Source: Ulota crispa (lineage: Eukaryota > Streptophyta > Bryopsida > Orthotrichales > Orthotrichaceae). Taken from it: a stretch of DNA of 64,000 nt. The stretch is taken from assembly GCA_963920765.1 (NCBI GenBank), contig OY987243.1, forward strand, positions 19,153,419 to 19,217,418, in the 5' to 3' direction. This document shows positions 21,755 to 34,017 of this stretch, piece by piece (position 1 is the first letter of the stretch; each line of letters opens with the position of its first letter). Both the position numbers and the translations under genes were made by a program. Below the pieces are notes generated by a model. It searched no databases and was not told the origin of the DNA. It worked only from the letters and a program-made list of their open reading frames with translations.

Positions 21755-23549
21755 ACATGTACCCATCCATCTCACTCTACTCATACATACGTGCTTTTAC
21801 AACTCTATACCAATATGTAGATATTTGCTAGCGTTAGAAATCCTAACCAAATGGGATCTTATTATATGGAAAGCGGACCAGCTTAAATGGGCCCTTCTAC
21901 AATAATCTATTGTATAACAGAAAATAGTGGCGATCCTTTTACTCGTTTCGAAACTGTGTGGGAGAAAACCAAAAATATTTTATTTCATGGGTAGGAAACA
22001 AAAAAATACTTTAGTGTGTGGGTAAAGAACAAAAAAACGTGTTCCGTAAGTGGGTTTGAAATTAGATTGCGTGGGTAAAAAATGAAAAAAAATTGATGCA
22101 AAATAAAATAAATTTTTACTACCTGAAAAACGTTTTGCATAATTGGGCCTAAAATTATTAATTTACCTTCCATCATACTCACGGGTACCTATACTAGGAT
22201 GAGGGATAAAAATACCTACGGAATGATGCTTTGCTCCAACCGTGTACACTTTCAAAATCTAACCGGTCATTTAGCCATTTCAATCTGCTCTCTGATTCTC
22301 CGCGTCACTGAGGCCCAGAGTTCGTGTTTGCCGTTGCTTTCTTGAGGGCTGGTGTGTATTTGGTGCGGGTGCACAATTGCGTGGAGCCGAGCTGAGAGGG
22401 TTGTTAGGAGCTCATGTGAATGAGTCTCCTGTCCACAAGTTCTTGGATCTGTATCCTCTCTTTGGTGAGGAGAGTATCCCCGATAGTACAATCATGCTTT
22501 CCTATGCTGCGATCATTGGGATATAAATTATGTCACTCTCCTTTTGTTTCTGCGATGTTCGATTGTGATTAGAATTACTCGCTATGATTGGTTGTAAGCT
22601 TATTTGCACGATGTGTATCACAGTGAACGAGCGTAACGAGGGTGAGGAGAACATGCCAAAAATGTCGCTAATTTCGTATGTATATATTTTCTTTATCAAA
22701 GACGAGTCGGTTGGCATGTGCCGAGCCGTTTCTCTTACGTCTTTTTCTCCGCTTTGAGAGGCATCTCCTGAGCTCTCACTGGCGGCGTTATTGGAGGCTA
22801 CATTGTAGCCGAGCTAAACTTCTCCTTGTAGCTTAGCTCTTAAACATATAAGTTCCAAGATACAGGGAATGGCGATTGCTGGATAAACGGACATGGAGTA
22901 TGTGATACTGGCAACGATGAATAATTGTTTCCAAGGCTCTCGGTTGTTTAGAAAATCCGACGAGATTTCTTTCTCCCATTCGCAATTTGAATGTAGCTGC
23001 GTTGACACCAACGATTTCCCGTTCATGCATCGTGTCCAAAGTATTTCTACTTTGTCGTCAAGAATCATTTGTATCGGAGAAAACGCTTTGAAGATGTAGC
23101 TGCGATTAAGCTTGGGAAGATTTTTAGTGATTCAAATTTTCTTCCATCGTCACTGAAAAGCTTCTGGTACTACTGTATCTAGGGAGCGTCGCTGACTCTC
23201 GTGTTGTTGTGCGTTTGCATAGCTTAGAGCGGAGGAGGACAACAGCGGAGGTGTTTCATGCTTTTATTTTCAATGTTTCCCTCTTTTTGTTTTTACCAAA
23301 CTCCTTCTGGTAAGCTTATTAGCTGGTATGTTCCGTTGCCTCTTACGCCGATATTCGTCAGCATAATTTGCATGTTAATAAAGACTGCCGGCAGCAAGTT
23401 TTCCTTCACCTGCATTGCACACGCGCAGGCTTAATCTACATGAGTGTCATTCTTCGATACAATTGCTGATGTTTCTCTTTCTTCGCTTGGCCATTGCTTT
23501 CTGTAGTAGCCGTGGTCCTTTAAATGCAACATTGTTTGTGATATTTATT
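21755..23549. other. single-copy-looking sequence, no gene recognised
   Basis: From about 22240 the base composition becomes more even than in the repeats. Overlapping open frames of 60-85 codons occur on both strands (for example 22814-23068 minus). None has a domain I know and none stands out from its shadows. It could hold exons or UTRs of an unrecognised gene, or be the remains of one. Confidence 0.35.
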
Positions 23550-23857
23550 AGGGGTAATTTCATGGATACCCTTGAAGTTTGCAATATTTTCAGAGATATT
23601 CTTGCTTTTTCAGAAATATCACAAATATTTTTGGACCAAAAAATTTAAGCCTTTGTTTTGTTGTGCATGCCACTTCCCTTTGTGCGCATGCATAACAAGA
23701 AAGAAGTAGTGTGCGCGCAAAGAAAGACGGAAGTGACATGCATAACCAAACAAACGCCAAATTTTTTTTGGTCCAGGGAAATTTGTGATATTTTTGCAAA
23801 AGCCAAGGTATTTATGAAAATACTGCAAACTTCAGGGGTATTCATGAAATTTTCCCT
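23550..23857. mobile_element. 'ttcatggataccc' inverted-repeat MITE, about 308 bp
   Basis: It folds on itself from AGGGGTAATTTCATGGATAC to its complement. The centre carries 'cacttccctttgtgcgcatgcataac' and its complement. Sister copies are at 24478, 35857 and 37678, and the long form is at 17539. Confidence 0.7.
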
Positions 23858-24347
23858 ATTTATCAATATGCTTTCTGGTCTTACGACCTACCCTCGAGAG
23901 CAGCACAGGTGGACGGGGATTCATAGGTGAATTTTTTGCGATGCTCTTCTGGGGCATTGCTGTCTTCCTTCATCAGGCAGCTTCCGTGGTTAATCGGTGA
24001 GTGTCGATGTCTCTTCCATGCCATACAGGTCGTCTAAATTGCTGTGCGCACACGAATTTTTCGGTTGCAGCGGGGCATGTTAACCCGCACATTTGTAAGG
24101 GCTTTCCGGAGGGAATAAATAAGCAGGGAATGACTCCAGCACGCGCACGGATGTGAGCTTAGGGTTCAGGAACTCAATGGCTCACAGTTTGTTTAGTGTT
24201 CAACTTGCTGATGTTTCTCGACTTACCCATTGACATGTGCACTTCGTAGTCGAAAAGTATGTAATACTATATAATCAGAAGTCGCGAGAAAGTACACCAC
24301 CTGTCTTAAGCGCTTTTCACGCAGATCTTGAGCAGATATGCTGACGT

Positions 24348-24419
24348 GGAGGTATAGCTCAGTGGTAGAGCAATCGGCTGCAGTCCGATAGGTCAGCGGT
24401 TCAACCCCGCTTGCCTCCT
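24348..24419 (+). tRNA. tRNA-Cys(GCA)
   Basis: A full cloverleaf. Acceptor strand GGAGGTA pairs with TGCCTCC. The D arm is GCTC-AGTGGTAG-AGC. The anticodon stem ATCGG/CCGAT encloses the loop CTGCAGT (anticodon GCA), and the T arm is AGCGG-TTCAACC-CCGCT. The discriminator is T, as usual for Cys. No intron. A T-rich run follows directly (Pol III stop). Confidence 0.95.
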
Positions 24420-24477
24420 CTTTCTTGCGAAGTATTTTATTTTGTTTGAACGAGGATCATATTTTATTTTACAAGTA

Positions 24478-24695
24478 CCCCGTTTGTTTTGTTGTGCATA
24501 TCACTTCCTTCTCCTTTGTGCACACACTACTTATTTCTTGTTGTGCGTGCGCACATAGGAAGAAGGGAAGTGGCATGCACAACAAAACAAACACCTAAAT
24601 TTTTTGATTTAAGGGTATTTGTAAATTTTTTTTAAAAAGCAGGGGTATTTATGAAAATATTGTAAAATTCAAGGATATCCACAAAATTTTCTCTA
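24478..24695. mobile_element. truncated 'ttcatggataccc' MITE
   Basis: Only the inner left arm and the full right arm of the family remain, ending 'ccacaaaattttctcta'. It lies 58 bp downstream of tRNA-Cys. Confidence 0.6.
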
Positions 24696-25666
24696 TTTGA
24701 AATCCAAGTTTTTGAATACATCAAGATAGAGCCAAAATGTCTACGAGTTTAGGCCTAGTGAGATTGGTGTGGCCCATGTTAGAGGCCACGCTAATATGCA
24801 AAGCCGAAGTTAACATTTGGTCAAAATACCAAAGGATTTTTTTTGTTTGGGGCGATAATTCGCCAAAAACTTTTTTTTTTTAAAAGCTTGAAATCAGCAC
24901 TAGAGCTAGTCAAAACACTAAATATGATGTGCCAAAATTCACCAATGAAGGATCGCTTTTGCTCTCCTTTTCTCACATGTCACACCACAATCATTTGCTT
25001 TAGATGTCTTTTTGCACTAAAAAGCTAGGGATTGCATGTGGAATTCACCAAAAAGTAAATAAAAGAAGCCAAATTTGCGCCACTTAAAAAAAAAAAACAA
25101 TCGCCAAACTAGCACCAAACACAAAATTCCAATTTAAACACACTACATTTAGTAGTTGATCCATCTCCTATTGTCTGCAAGTTAGTAAATCGATGAACGA
25201 GTAGTGTCTTCAAAACTTTTCATTTGGTTGTCGTAAAGAGCACATGGGATGTGCACTCGAATTTTTGGTTCGCGATATGTGCAACTTGTCCGGTTGCACG
25301 CTCATTGTTCGAAGCACAATTTCAACGGCTTCTATTCCAGCAAACGTTGAACAAAATTCTCCTGGTCATGCACATCCATACCTTGACGCTGAACTTCTGA
25401 GGACAAATGATCCTGAGAATGGAGACTTGAGCCTCGGCTTGGGCTCATTTACCGTCGGGATACACGTTGTTTCTGGGCCAGGGCCAGACGCCCATCCCAC
25501 GGGATTGTATTAACTTGCACCAAGTCTGGATCTGCAGATCGTCATTTGATGCAGTTTGTGAGAGCACATTGCTAGTCGTCCAGATTATTTCACTTCAGCT
25601 ACAAGAACGGAAGAGAGCGGATTCCAAGATTTGTTCTCCACAAGTAGACGTTCATACTTCACAGAG
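24696..25666. other. intergenic, no gene recognised
   Basis: AT-rich to about 25190, then more even composition to 25660. An 89-codon frame (25244-25513, plus) and an overlapping one (25467-25772) have no features I recognise, and I do not call them genes. Confidence 0.4.
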
Positions 25667-25899
25667 CACCATATTCGTTAAATTGGGAAAAACGAAGGTA
25701 CCATTTTGTACTCCACCTCAAACCTCAAAAAGTTACTTTAAACTAGGTTGGAAGGTATCAGATTCAGTGTGAGCCACTAAGATTTTTTTCCTTGCAAATT
25801 CCTCCTCTCAAGTGAGGGCACGTGTACCAAAAAAACATGGCAAGCTCATCTCAATGTCCCAAAATGTACTCTTTTTCCCAATTTAAGGAATATGCTGTG
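25667..25899. mobile_element. inverted-repeat MITE ('ATTCGTTAAATTGGGAAAAA' family), intact copy
   Basis: The ends read CATATTCGTTAAATTGGG and its complement. The inside carries 'gtactccacctcaaacc' and 'cctcctctcaagtgaggg'. This uninterrupted copy is the reference that lets the empty sites in 36244-36724 and 60959-61438 be read. Confidence 0.75.
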
Positions 25900-26022
25900 T
25901 CAGTGAGTAATTTGAAACCCTCGTTTATGTAACAGCAAATCTTATCAGGGTTCCAATCTTCTGATAGTAAAATCTGACTTCCATTGCCAACCTGTGAGCA
26001 TCTGACATACAAGTGCGTAGCT

Positions 26023-26095
26023 GGGGATGTAGCTCAGATGGTGGAGCGCTTGCTTAGCATGCGAGAGGAATATGGAAGTCGATTCCACACTTCTT
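26023..26095 (+). pseudogene. decayed tRNA-Ala(AGC)
   Basis: The 5' half is a textbook nuclear tRNA-Ala: GGGGATG acceptor, AGCTC D arm, and an anticodon arm with TTAGCAT (AGC). The 3' half has degenerated. The T arm pairs poorly, and the expected CATCTCC acceptor strand reads ACTTCTT, which cannot close the stem. Probably not functional. Confidence 0.75.
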
Positions 26096-26110
26096 CAGGA
26101 AATTTAGGAT

Positions 26111-26184
26111 GCTTCTATAGCTCAGTTGGCTAGAGCACCCGTTTAGTAAGCGGGAGGTCCTGAGTTCAGCTCCCAGTGGAAGCA
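26111..26184 (+). tRNA. tRNA-Thr(AGT), possibly weakened
   Basis: Acceptor GCTTCTA/TGGAAGC pairs fully with discriminator A. The anticodon loop TTAGTAA gives AGT. The T stem CTGAG/CCCAG has one A-C mismatch, and the T loop TTCAGCT has G where the near-universal A58 is expected. That position also lies in promoter box B, so expression may be impaired. It is 15 bp from the decayed tRNA-Ala. Confidence 0.85.
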
Positions 26185-28326
26185 AGCCTCACTCATCAAA
26201 ACGCATGAACAAGCTCTAGGCAATTTGATTTACACTTTCCTTATGCTGTGCTTCCATGCCACTTTTACCCTAGTTTTGAGATCAAACAATAGAATTAGAT
26301 TCTTTGCAAATAGGACTTGAATATGAATTTGTTGCTCCAATATTCCTTTGTAAATGAGGTAAATGAGTTGGTAGATTAAAAGACTATTACTTTGCTTTTT
26401 GAATTCGGGGTTTGTTGCAAACATGTTTCTGCATTTTTCGCTATTTTGTCCAAGGTTCACTTTCTTTGAAGTTGATAAAGAAGTCTTATACATTATCCAT
26501 ATACTTAAGTTACACGTCTTTTAAGGGAGTGTGGGGGTCATGTCCTCGGATCCATGTATTTAAGGATTGTTTTGCCTTTTTTGTTATTTTGATAAAAATA
26601 TTTTGTTTGGTTAACTAGATGTTAACATTATGTTGTTTAATTTTTCTGTAGATTGTTTTGTTTCTATTGATTTAAGAAATCTTGTCATTTGATCATGACA
26701 ATAGTGTTTTTGGAGTCAACTCTTGTACAATTGCAACCGATGTCTTCCTTGACCAAATCTACTCTCATGTTTGAGCAACAAATGTTGGGCTCATCATGTT
26801 AGTTTCTTTTAATTTTTCTCATTGAATGCCTAATTGAAAGATGAACTTTAGATGTTTCATGTGTCAAATATAAAAAAATGGTTCAACAAATTCAGTGAAG
26901 CCGCTTTATGTGCTAATTGGTCATAGCTATGAATTGTACTTCATATAGACCATCCAATGTAAGGGCCTCAAGGTGGGTATTTTGACAATTTCAACTTTAG
27001 TTTGTTCTATCAAACTGGAATACTGCTAAGCGCGCATTTCCTTGCTGGAAGATTTAGATTCTAATCATATTAATGTATATTGTAGTAGTCTTCCCACCAC
27101 TATACCATAGTAATGACAATAAGCATTTTTTGGAGTTTAGCTAAAATCAAAAACCCAATACTGGTACACTAAATAGCTTATTGTTTTACTTGCATGTGGT
27201 GATTTTGAGGCTATGAGGTTGAAGATACTATTATTTTTTGTCAAATATAATATGAAAGCTAAGTAAGAAGAGGCTTATTTTGTTGTCCAATATTATAGAG
27301 TAAACAATTTTTTGGCATCTATAGAAAATCTTCTCAATTGTCATGGTTGAAAATCCTAAACCGGCCTTTACAAGTTGTATACATTTAGTACAATAGAATA
27401 GAACAAATCTCAAAAAAATTATAAAAAAGTGAATGAGTTGCAATTAGAATAGGTTTTTGTGTCCTACTCTTGAGCACAATAAAAGAAGACTTGTGCAGTC
27501 TCTCTGTCATATCATGATACACTCTTTCTATTTATAAACAATTTTTGAATTTTTGATGCACTTTTATGAAGTCATTGCAATTTTTAATACTTGATGGCTC
27601 CTTTTGCTCTTCCAGATTGTTTATTATTAAGAGAGTAAAAAATGTTTCATCATTTTCTTGACTCTTGAACTCTCTTTTGGACTTCCAATAAACATAGTGT
27701 ATAAACAAGCTCATCCCTTCACCTTTGTGAAAGACACACATCATATGTAATTAAACATGTATGGAAATAAGAAGCTAATTCTATATATTTTTGGAATTAT
27801 ATGCAAAATCTCACAAGACCACCCATGTTTTGCTCATAAACCAAGAGATTTTTTTACGTTTGCCTTGCATAATCTATAGTTAAAAGAAAAATCCAGAAAA
27901 TCCAAAATTACATGAGTTATAGTTCACATGTAGATAAATGTGGCACACAATTTTGTTTAAAAAAAAAGGTCAAAGAAACATTTATCTAAGTTCTAAGTTT
28001 TTGTAAGGCCCCTGTTACACTGGAGCCAAAAAGTCATGGAGAGAAAGATTTCAATCAATGAGAACTTTAGGAATTGAGAAGACCCGTTACTTTAGATTGG
28101 AATTTTTTTTCAAGGGACAAGAAAATGAAAAAATAAGATGGAGAACACTTTAGTTCTCCATGATAATGAAAAGCACAAGTTTTGGGTCCTTGGAATTATA
28201 ATCAAGCCCAACTAAAGAGGTGGGTCTTACTAAAATTTTGGAGGACCAAAATCCTTGTAGTCAATCAAAAAAATTTGAAAAAATAATAATAAATTAATTA
28301 TTATTAATTTGACCCTTCTCACTTTA
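26185..28326. other. AT-rich intergenic sequence, nothing recognised
   Basis: No coding frame above 90 codons, no transposon ends that I can pair, and no RNA gene. Confidence 0.5.
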
Positions 28327-30109
28327 TAGTTGGGTCCATTAATCTTACAAACTGCCATTTTGAGGAATCCATATTTTTAAATGAAATGTGGAGTATAATT
28401 GGTGTATTTTTGTCCAAAAATTTATTACTGTATTCTCACTTAATCCCAATCAAGCATACCAAATATCAATTTCAGAAAAGCAAAACTTCATTTGTGGTGA
28501 AATTTTAAAGCAAAACTCCATGGTTTTACAAGGTATTTTATTAAAAACAATTGGTGGTGAATTTCTGAGATTTGATTTCATGGGTACAAAGGAAACATCC
28601 ATATTCACATCTTCCATGCTAAAAAATACTCCCTTAACCCCTTAGGGCCGCAGGAGGCAGAAACTGACTTTGTAGGTTTTGAAATGAAATTTAGGGTGTT
28701 TTACCAATTTTGGATCATGGGTTGACCAATTACAAACATGTAAGGAATGAAGTCTATTTTCACGCACACTTGTTTGATCAAAGTTTGGAATTACATTTTG
28801 TTGTAGAGAGAGTGATTCATCAGAAGGGGTATCGGAAAATTTGAGTGTTTAGTACAAATCACTCACTAAAATACCAACAAGAGGGTGACATCACCTGATG
28901 TCTTTAGGGACCAAGTAAATAGTGCCATGACAACAGCCAACCCAATTTTTCTTTGGCTTTGTACCTCCAATCTAAGCTTTTTAATCCTTTTAGGGTTGCA
29001 CAACAAAAATCACTTTTACGGTGTCACACTTCTTTTAAAAGAAACACATGGTCATAGATCAATACTATTCAAATAACTTGTCTAGTTAGGTTTTCTAACC
29101 ATACAAATCTTGTTTTTCTAAAAATGATCAAAATTTCATCATCTTTTCCACAATTTTTGCACCCTAACCACCCATGCCTTTCCTTCATCAAATACAACAA
29201 ATGGTACAACTTTTTCCCAAAATCCTAAGTTCAAGCCCTTCAACATGTCATGTATAAGAGAAGTGCACAATTTCAAAATCTAATTCTACTGTAGTTGCTT
29301 GTAGGAGCCATATATTCAACTTGTACAATCCAAACTTAATCCAATGCACCACCTTTCACTTAACTGATGTAGCACATATCATAACTAGATAGGTCAAAAA
29401 AACTTATGTGCTTATCTTCCAAGACCGCAGTTTACATCGGTACGGTTGGATTGTGCTTTTTACGTTTGACCTAATTGCAAAAAAGCCTAAAGCAATTAGT
29501 TTATCTAAAAGAATAGCCAGCTTGGAAAGCAGGCGGCCCTAAAGGGTTAAGTAACAAAAATTTGATCAATACAAGATTCAATGAAACTTGTGATAGGCCC
29601 AAATCTTGAATTTTTATTTTATTGTATGAAAATCAAATTTTGTTGCTTGACTCAAATATTGTGACTAAGTTTGTATCTTTGAACATGATTTCTTAATTAC
29701 TTGATAAAAAGCTAATTAAAAAATAAATCTATGTATTTTACAAGATTTGGGCCTATCACAAGTTTCATTGAATCTTGTATTGATCAAATTTTTGTTACTT
29801 AAGGGAGTATTTTTTAGCATGGAAGATGTGCATATGGATGTTTCCTTTGTACCCATGAAATCAAATCTCAAAAATTCATCACCAAATGTTTTTAATAAAA
29901 TACCATATAAAACCATGGAATTTTGTTTTAAAACTTCACCACAAATGAAACTTTGCTTTTTTGAAATTGATATTTGGTATACTTGATTGGGATTACGTGA
30001 GAATGCAATGATAAATTTTTGGACAAAACTATACCAATTGTGCTCCACATTTCATTTAAAAATCTAGATTCCTCAAAATTGCAATTTGTAAGATTAATGG
30101 ACCCGACTG
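28327..30109. mobile_element. Tc1/mariner-like foldback MITE (870 bp) split by a TTAA element
   Basis: The outer ends are TAGTTGGGTCCATTAATC and the complement of CAGTCGGGTCCATTAATC, flanked by TA at 28325-28326 and 30110-30111. The arms are strongly complementary over more than 300 bp. The left arm is cut at 28637 and resumes at 29551, while the right arm is continuous through 'gttacttaaggg' (about 29804-29815). This gives the sequence of the uninterrupted site. Confidence 0.85.
28638..29546. mobile_element. TTAA-flanked piggyBac-like MITE nested in a palindrome (909 bp)
   Basis: The ends are CCCCTTAGGGCCGC and the complement of CCCTTTAGGGCCGC. TTAA stands at 28634-28637 and 29547-29550. 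Because the host is a palindrome, its other arm shows that the target held a single TTAA (ccc-TTAA-gtaac). This is the clearest proof in the window of a TTAA target-site duplication. Confidence 0.92.
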
Positions 30110-30348
30110 TACAATACAATAAGAAGCCCTACCTCCAAAAGCCAACCTTTCAAAGGCAAGCTATGGCCCATGGAAGATTTTCTTCATAGCTTCTCACCTC
30201 TAGTGTAAAGAGGGCTAAATCCCCTTCACATGTTCAAGGTTTTACTTGTACTATTTAATACTTCAAAAACCACAACATTGGTGTCCACATATGTATTATG
30301 CACAAAGGGATAATGTTGAGCGTCCAAAAATCAATTGCAAATAAATAA

Positions 30349-30904
30349 AGGGTCTTGATACTGCCACCCCCCCTCTTTTACATCATTGTTCAAATTTTAG
30401 TGGTTTTTGGGACTTTTAAAAAAAGAAAAATTAAAACTAAATATGTATAAAACCAAGTGATTTCTTTTTGGTATTTTGCAAAAAGATAAGTTGCAATCAA
30501 AAAATTTGATAGAAAGGATAATAGAGTGTTTTCTTTTCTTATTAAAAAATTTCATTGCAACTTATCATTTTGAAATACCAACCAAAAATCACTTGGTTTT
30601 ATACATATTTAATTCTAAATTTTAAAAAATAAATTATCCCAAAAACAAATAAGAATTGAAAAATGCTGTAAAAGAGGGGGTGGTAGTATCAAAAAGGAGG
30701 GTGGTAGTATCAAAAAGGCGGGTGACAATATCAAAAAGGGGGGTGACAATATCAAAAAGGGGGGTGACAATATCAAAAAGGGGGGTGACAATATCAAAAA
30801 TGGAGGTAACAGTATCAAAAATGGAGTGATAGTATCAAAAAGGGGGTGGCAGTATCAAAAAGGGGGTGGCAGTATCAAAAAGGGGGTGGCAATATCAAGA
30901 CCCT
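30349..30904. mobile_element. foldback MITE with an internal VNTR
   Basis: The ends are AGGGTCTTGATACTGCCACC and its near-complement (GGTGGCAATATCAAGACCCT). The body to about 30680 is an inverted repeat ('ataaaaccaagtgatttct' against its complement). The last 220 bp before the right end is a 20-21 bp tandem array. Possible target duplication TAAA. Confidence 0.75.
30680..30896 (+). repeat. 20-21 bp tandem array, about 11 units
   Basis: Unit 'atatcaaaaaggggggtgaca' and variants. The units are copies of the element's own sub-terminal sequence, so the array probably grew by slippage at the right TIR. Each unit has a run of 4-6 G. Confidence 0.85.
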
Positions 30905-31125
30905 AAAATAAATACATCTTAAAACTATTGGAAGCACAGAATTGGAGACTAAAATTCTCAAAGTCTAGGAAGCAAAACCTCTTGATTAAACTCTAATTTT
31001 TGGAAGCGGAAGCAAAGGACCAATGTATTTAGCATGTGAAACATCTAATATAGGAATGTTAGTGAGGACCCGGGTGATTCCAACTGTACTTTAAAAAAAT
31101 TCAATGCTTCTCTACACTATATATT

Positions 31126-31176
31126 GCATTTAGGTTGCCTTGGCAATTAGGTTGCCTTGGCAATTAGGTTGCCTTA
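31126..31176. repeat. three tandem 17-bp units
   Basis: gcatttaggttgccttg, then gcaattaggttgccttg, then gcaattaggttgcctta. Confidence 0.9.
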
Positions 31177-31319
31177 CCCTAGTAAGTTACTGCATGACTT
31201 AGCACTTGGCCACTTGGAAGTGCATGAAACTCTCTAAATACTTGAATTTCACATGGTTTATGACTTGGAAGTTGTTAGTTTGTCTTTCTTAACTTCAATG
31301 TTGTTGGCATGCCATTTAA

Positions 31320-31961
31320 CCCCTAAATGCCCAAGCAACCAGATTTGAGTTGCAACAAAACTTTGAAGATGAATAAAACCTTATCAAATCACTATTTTCA
31401 ATTTTTTTTTGATATAAGTTGGATTTGAAGTCTATTTTCAACATCAAAAATCTGATTTTGAAAATGAAAATTGAAGATTTTTCTACTCAAGAATTTGTAC
31501 AAGGGTATCCACTGCAATCTTGAGTTTACTAGTGTTGGAAGATCTTGAAAATGAGCCTCAAATACACTAGAACTTGGAGAAAAAATCTCATTAGAAATCC
31601 ATTTAAAAAAATATATAGGAGTGGGTTTTGAAAACCGTAGATTGATTAAAGTTAAACATGTAATGACCTCAAATCTCATATTTTTTTGGTAACCAACTTT
31701 TTAGATTTGACATGTGAAATGAGGATTAGAAAACTATAAGTCACTTTTGCAGTTTTAACACCCTCAGGTTCAAACATTATAATCTTTCAAACTATAAGTG
31801 ATATTGTTGTGTTTCCTTCTCCCATGTAATCTCTAACATGTTAGTTTAAACTTATACGGTTACAACTGAAAAAAACTTGATGAAATTTTTGAAAAGGTTG
31901 GTTGATTGTTTTGTTTTATGGAAAGTCCAAGAAGCTCAGATAGGGCTTGGGCATTCAAGGG
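31320..31961. mobile_element. TTAA-flanked piggyBac-like MITE, 642 bp
   Basis: The ends are CCCCTAAATGCCCAAGC and the complement of CCCTTGAATGCCCAAGC, with TTAA at 31316-31319 and 31962-31965. The interior is the uninterrupted counterpart of 11944-12747. Confidence 0.87.
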
Positions 31962-31965
31962 TTAA

Positions 31966-33473
31966 AAACTATTTGTTGCAAAAAAAGTTATGAAATTACT
32001 GTGTGTAAAATGTCAAGAAACTATCGTGGGGCAACCTAAACGCAATATTCAGTGTAGGAAATAACAGACTGTTCTTCCGAGTTGGACGGTTTTGTGGGCA
32101 ACAGTTCAATAACCGATTTGTTCCTGCAAGCTTAGGGCATTTCTACATGACCTCAAAACTTCATTGTTGCGGGAAATGAAATGTTTCTTGTTTCTAACAT
32201 TGGTTACCTCTTTCTTTCAATTGTCCAATTAGGTAAATTAACTTTTCAACTAATGACATGTCTACTTGTTTGTAAAAGCATAGAGATTCTCCATCATTGA
32301 TTATTCACCCTATTAAATTGTGACAAAAAAAAGATAGAATTGGAAGGAGTTTTCTTGATTGGGAAAGTTGTAATTTTTGCCATGTCAATTTTTTTGGCAT
32401 TAATTAATTAATCCCTTTTCACCCTAAAGTCTCTTTAGCCTATTTTTTCTATAGCTTGTTTTTTATGCTTTTATTTCATTTAAATTGTGATCAATTTGAA
32501 ACAAGATTGCAACAAAAGTTCTTGGAGCATGAATGCATGATCTATGGCATGTTATAGCCACTCTATATTGATGAGTGAGGAGATCCAAAAACCAATAGAA
32601 AGTCAACTATATGAAATGCCAAAAAAATTGATTGAAATCTGTATGAACTAAATAAGAACTATTTAGATTTTCTTAAATGTTTAATTATAGTACAAATATA
32701 TAAACAATATTTGATGCTTGCATTAAAAAACTAGTCAAAAAAATGAGAAATATAAAAAATTTATTGAGGAAACTCATAATCTCCCTAGACACTACTATGT
32801 ATTCTCCCAAATTCTACTAATCAATATTTTCATCCTCAAAAGGTTTACGTCTTTCAAGCCTTGCCCTTATTGGTTTGGACATCGAAGATTAGGTTTTACC
32901 GCCACTTATCTAGATGTCTTCATTTGATTGTTTGAAGTACGTCTTACTGATGGTGTTTCCCCACATGGCAACTTGGCAAGAGGTAATGAATTCTACTGAC
33001 TATTTTTTCTCATCAGCCACTGATGTAGTATTTGACTAAACTTGAACTAATCATGCAGTTTAGTGTTTTGTTGGAAAGCATATTGGAGGTCTCTAAATGT
33101 TGAAGGTCGTAGGTCTTTGAATGTTTTGAATTAATTATCCAATGTTTTGCATAAATTATCCAATGTTTTGCATAGATCTCTTGAAGTCTTGATGTTTGGT
33201 ATGGATATCTTGATATTGGATTATTATTAATGAACTCTATATAGTCCAAAGTTAGTTGAAACATTAATTTGACAAAAAAATCTTATTAGGTAAAAATGCC
33301 ATATTTACCTAAATGTGGGCTTTGTGAAGTTCATAATTGACACAATCCTAAGAGGCATAGGAGAATTTAAAGGAGTGTTTAATTTGCACAAAGAAATCCC
33401 TTAATAAAATTTACCTTTCATGCCTTGCCTCTTTTTGAATGCCATGACATCAATGATTCTCCCAATAAATTCA
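31966..33473. other. AT-rich intergenic sequence, nothing recognised
   Basis: A short local duplication occurs near 33120-33180 ('aattatccaatgttttgcata' twice). Otherwise there is no gene, RNA or element that I can support. Confidence 0.5.
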
Positions 33474-34017
33474 AGGGAAAATATAAAAATACCCTTCAAT
33501 TCTTTCAAAATATCAAATATACCCCTATTTTATTTGAAATTTAAAAAACACCCTAGGTTTTGTGTAAGGATATCAATTACATCCCTAGTTACCTTTGAAA
33601 ACATCTGATATCTTTAGTTTTCTTGTGCCTCTTTATTGAAAATTTTGTAAGTCACATTTGCACCAAAGACATAGGCAAAGAAAATAGTGTTGTTCAATCA
33701 ATGTAACAGCTTTGGCCACAATAAACTTAAATGCAAAAACCCTATATAAAGCTTCAAGAGCTTACCTCCAAGATTTGACTTCCATTCAACTTGCATCTAG
33801 TTTTAGCAATTTTTGGCATTGACATCCCAATATTTTCAAGATTTGCACTAAAGAGGTACAAGAAAGCTAAGGATATTAGATCTTTTCAAATATAACTAGG
33901 TGCTAGGATTATAATTGATATTCTTACACAAAACCTAGAGTGTTTTTTATATCTCAAATAATATAGGGGTATATTTGATATTTTAAAAGAACTGGGGGCA
34001 GTTTTGATATTTTCCCT
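33474..34017. mobile_element. inverted-repeat MITE, 'tacccctatattatttga' family, 544 bp
   Basis: The left end AGGGAAAATATAAAAATACC faces the right end complement AGGGAAAATATCAAAACTGC. The arms then share 'aaatatcaaatatacccctat' and 'aaaacaccctaggttttgtgta'. Sister at 10960-11517. Confidence 0.75.

Noticed and set aside
25244-25772. 89- and 101-codon overlapping plus frames
   Set aside because: No recognisable domain, and the second runs into a MITE.
30680-30896. CRISPR-like direct repeats
   Set aside because: Units are contiguous without unique spacers and sit inside a eukaryotic MITE. It is a VNTR.
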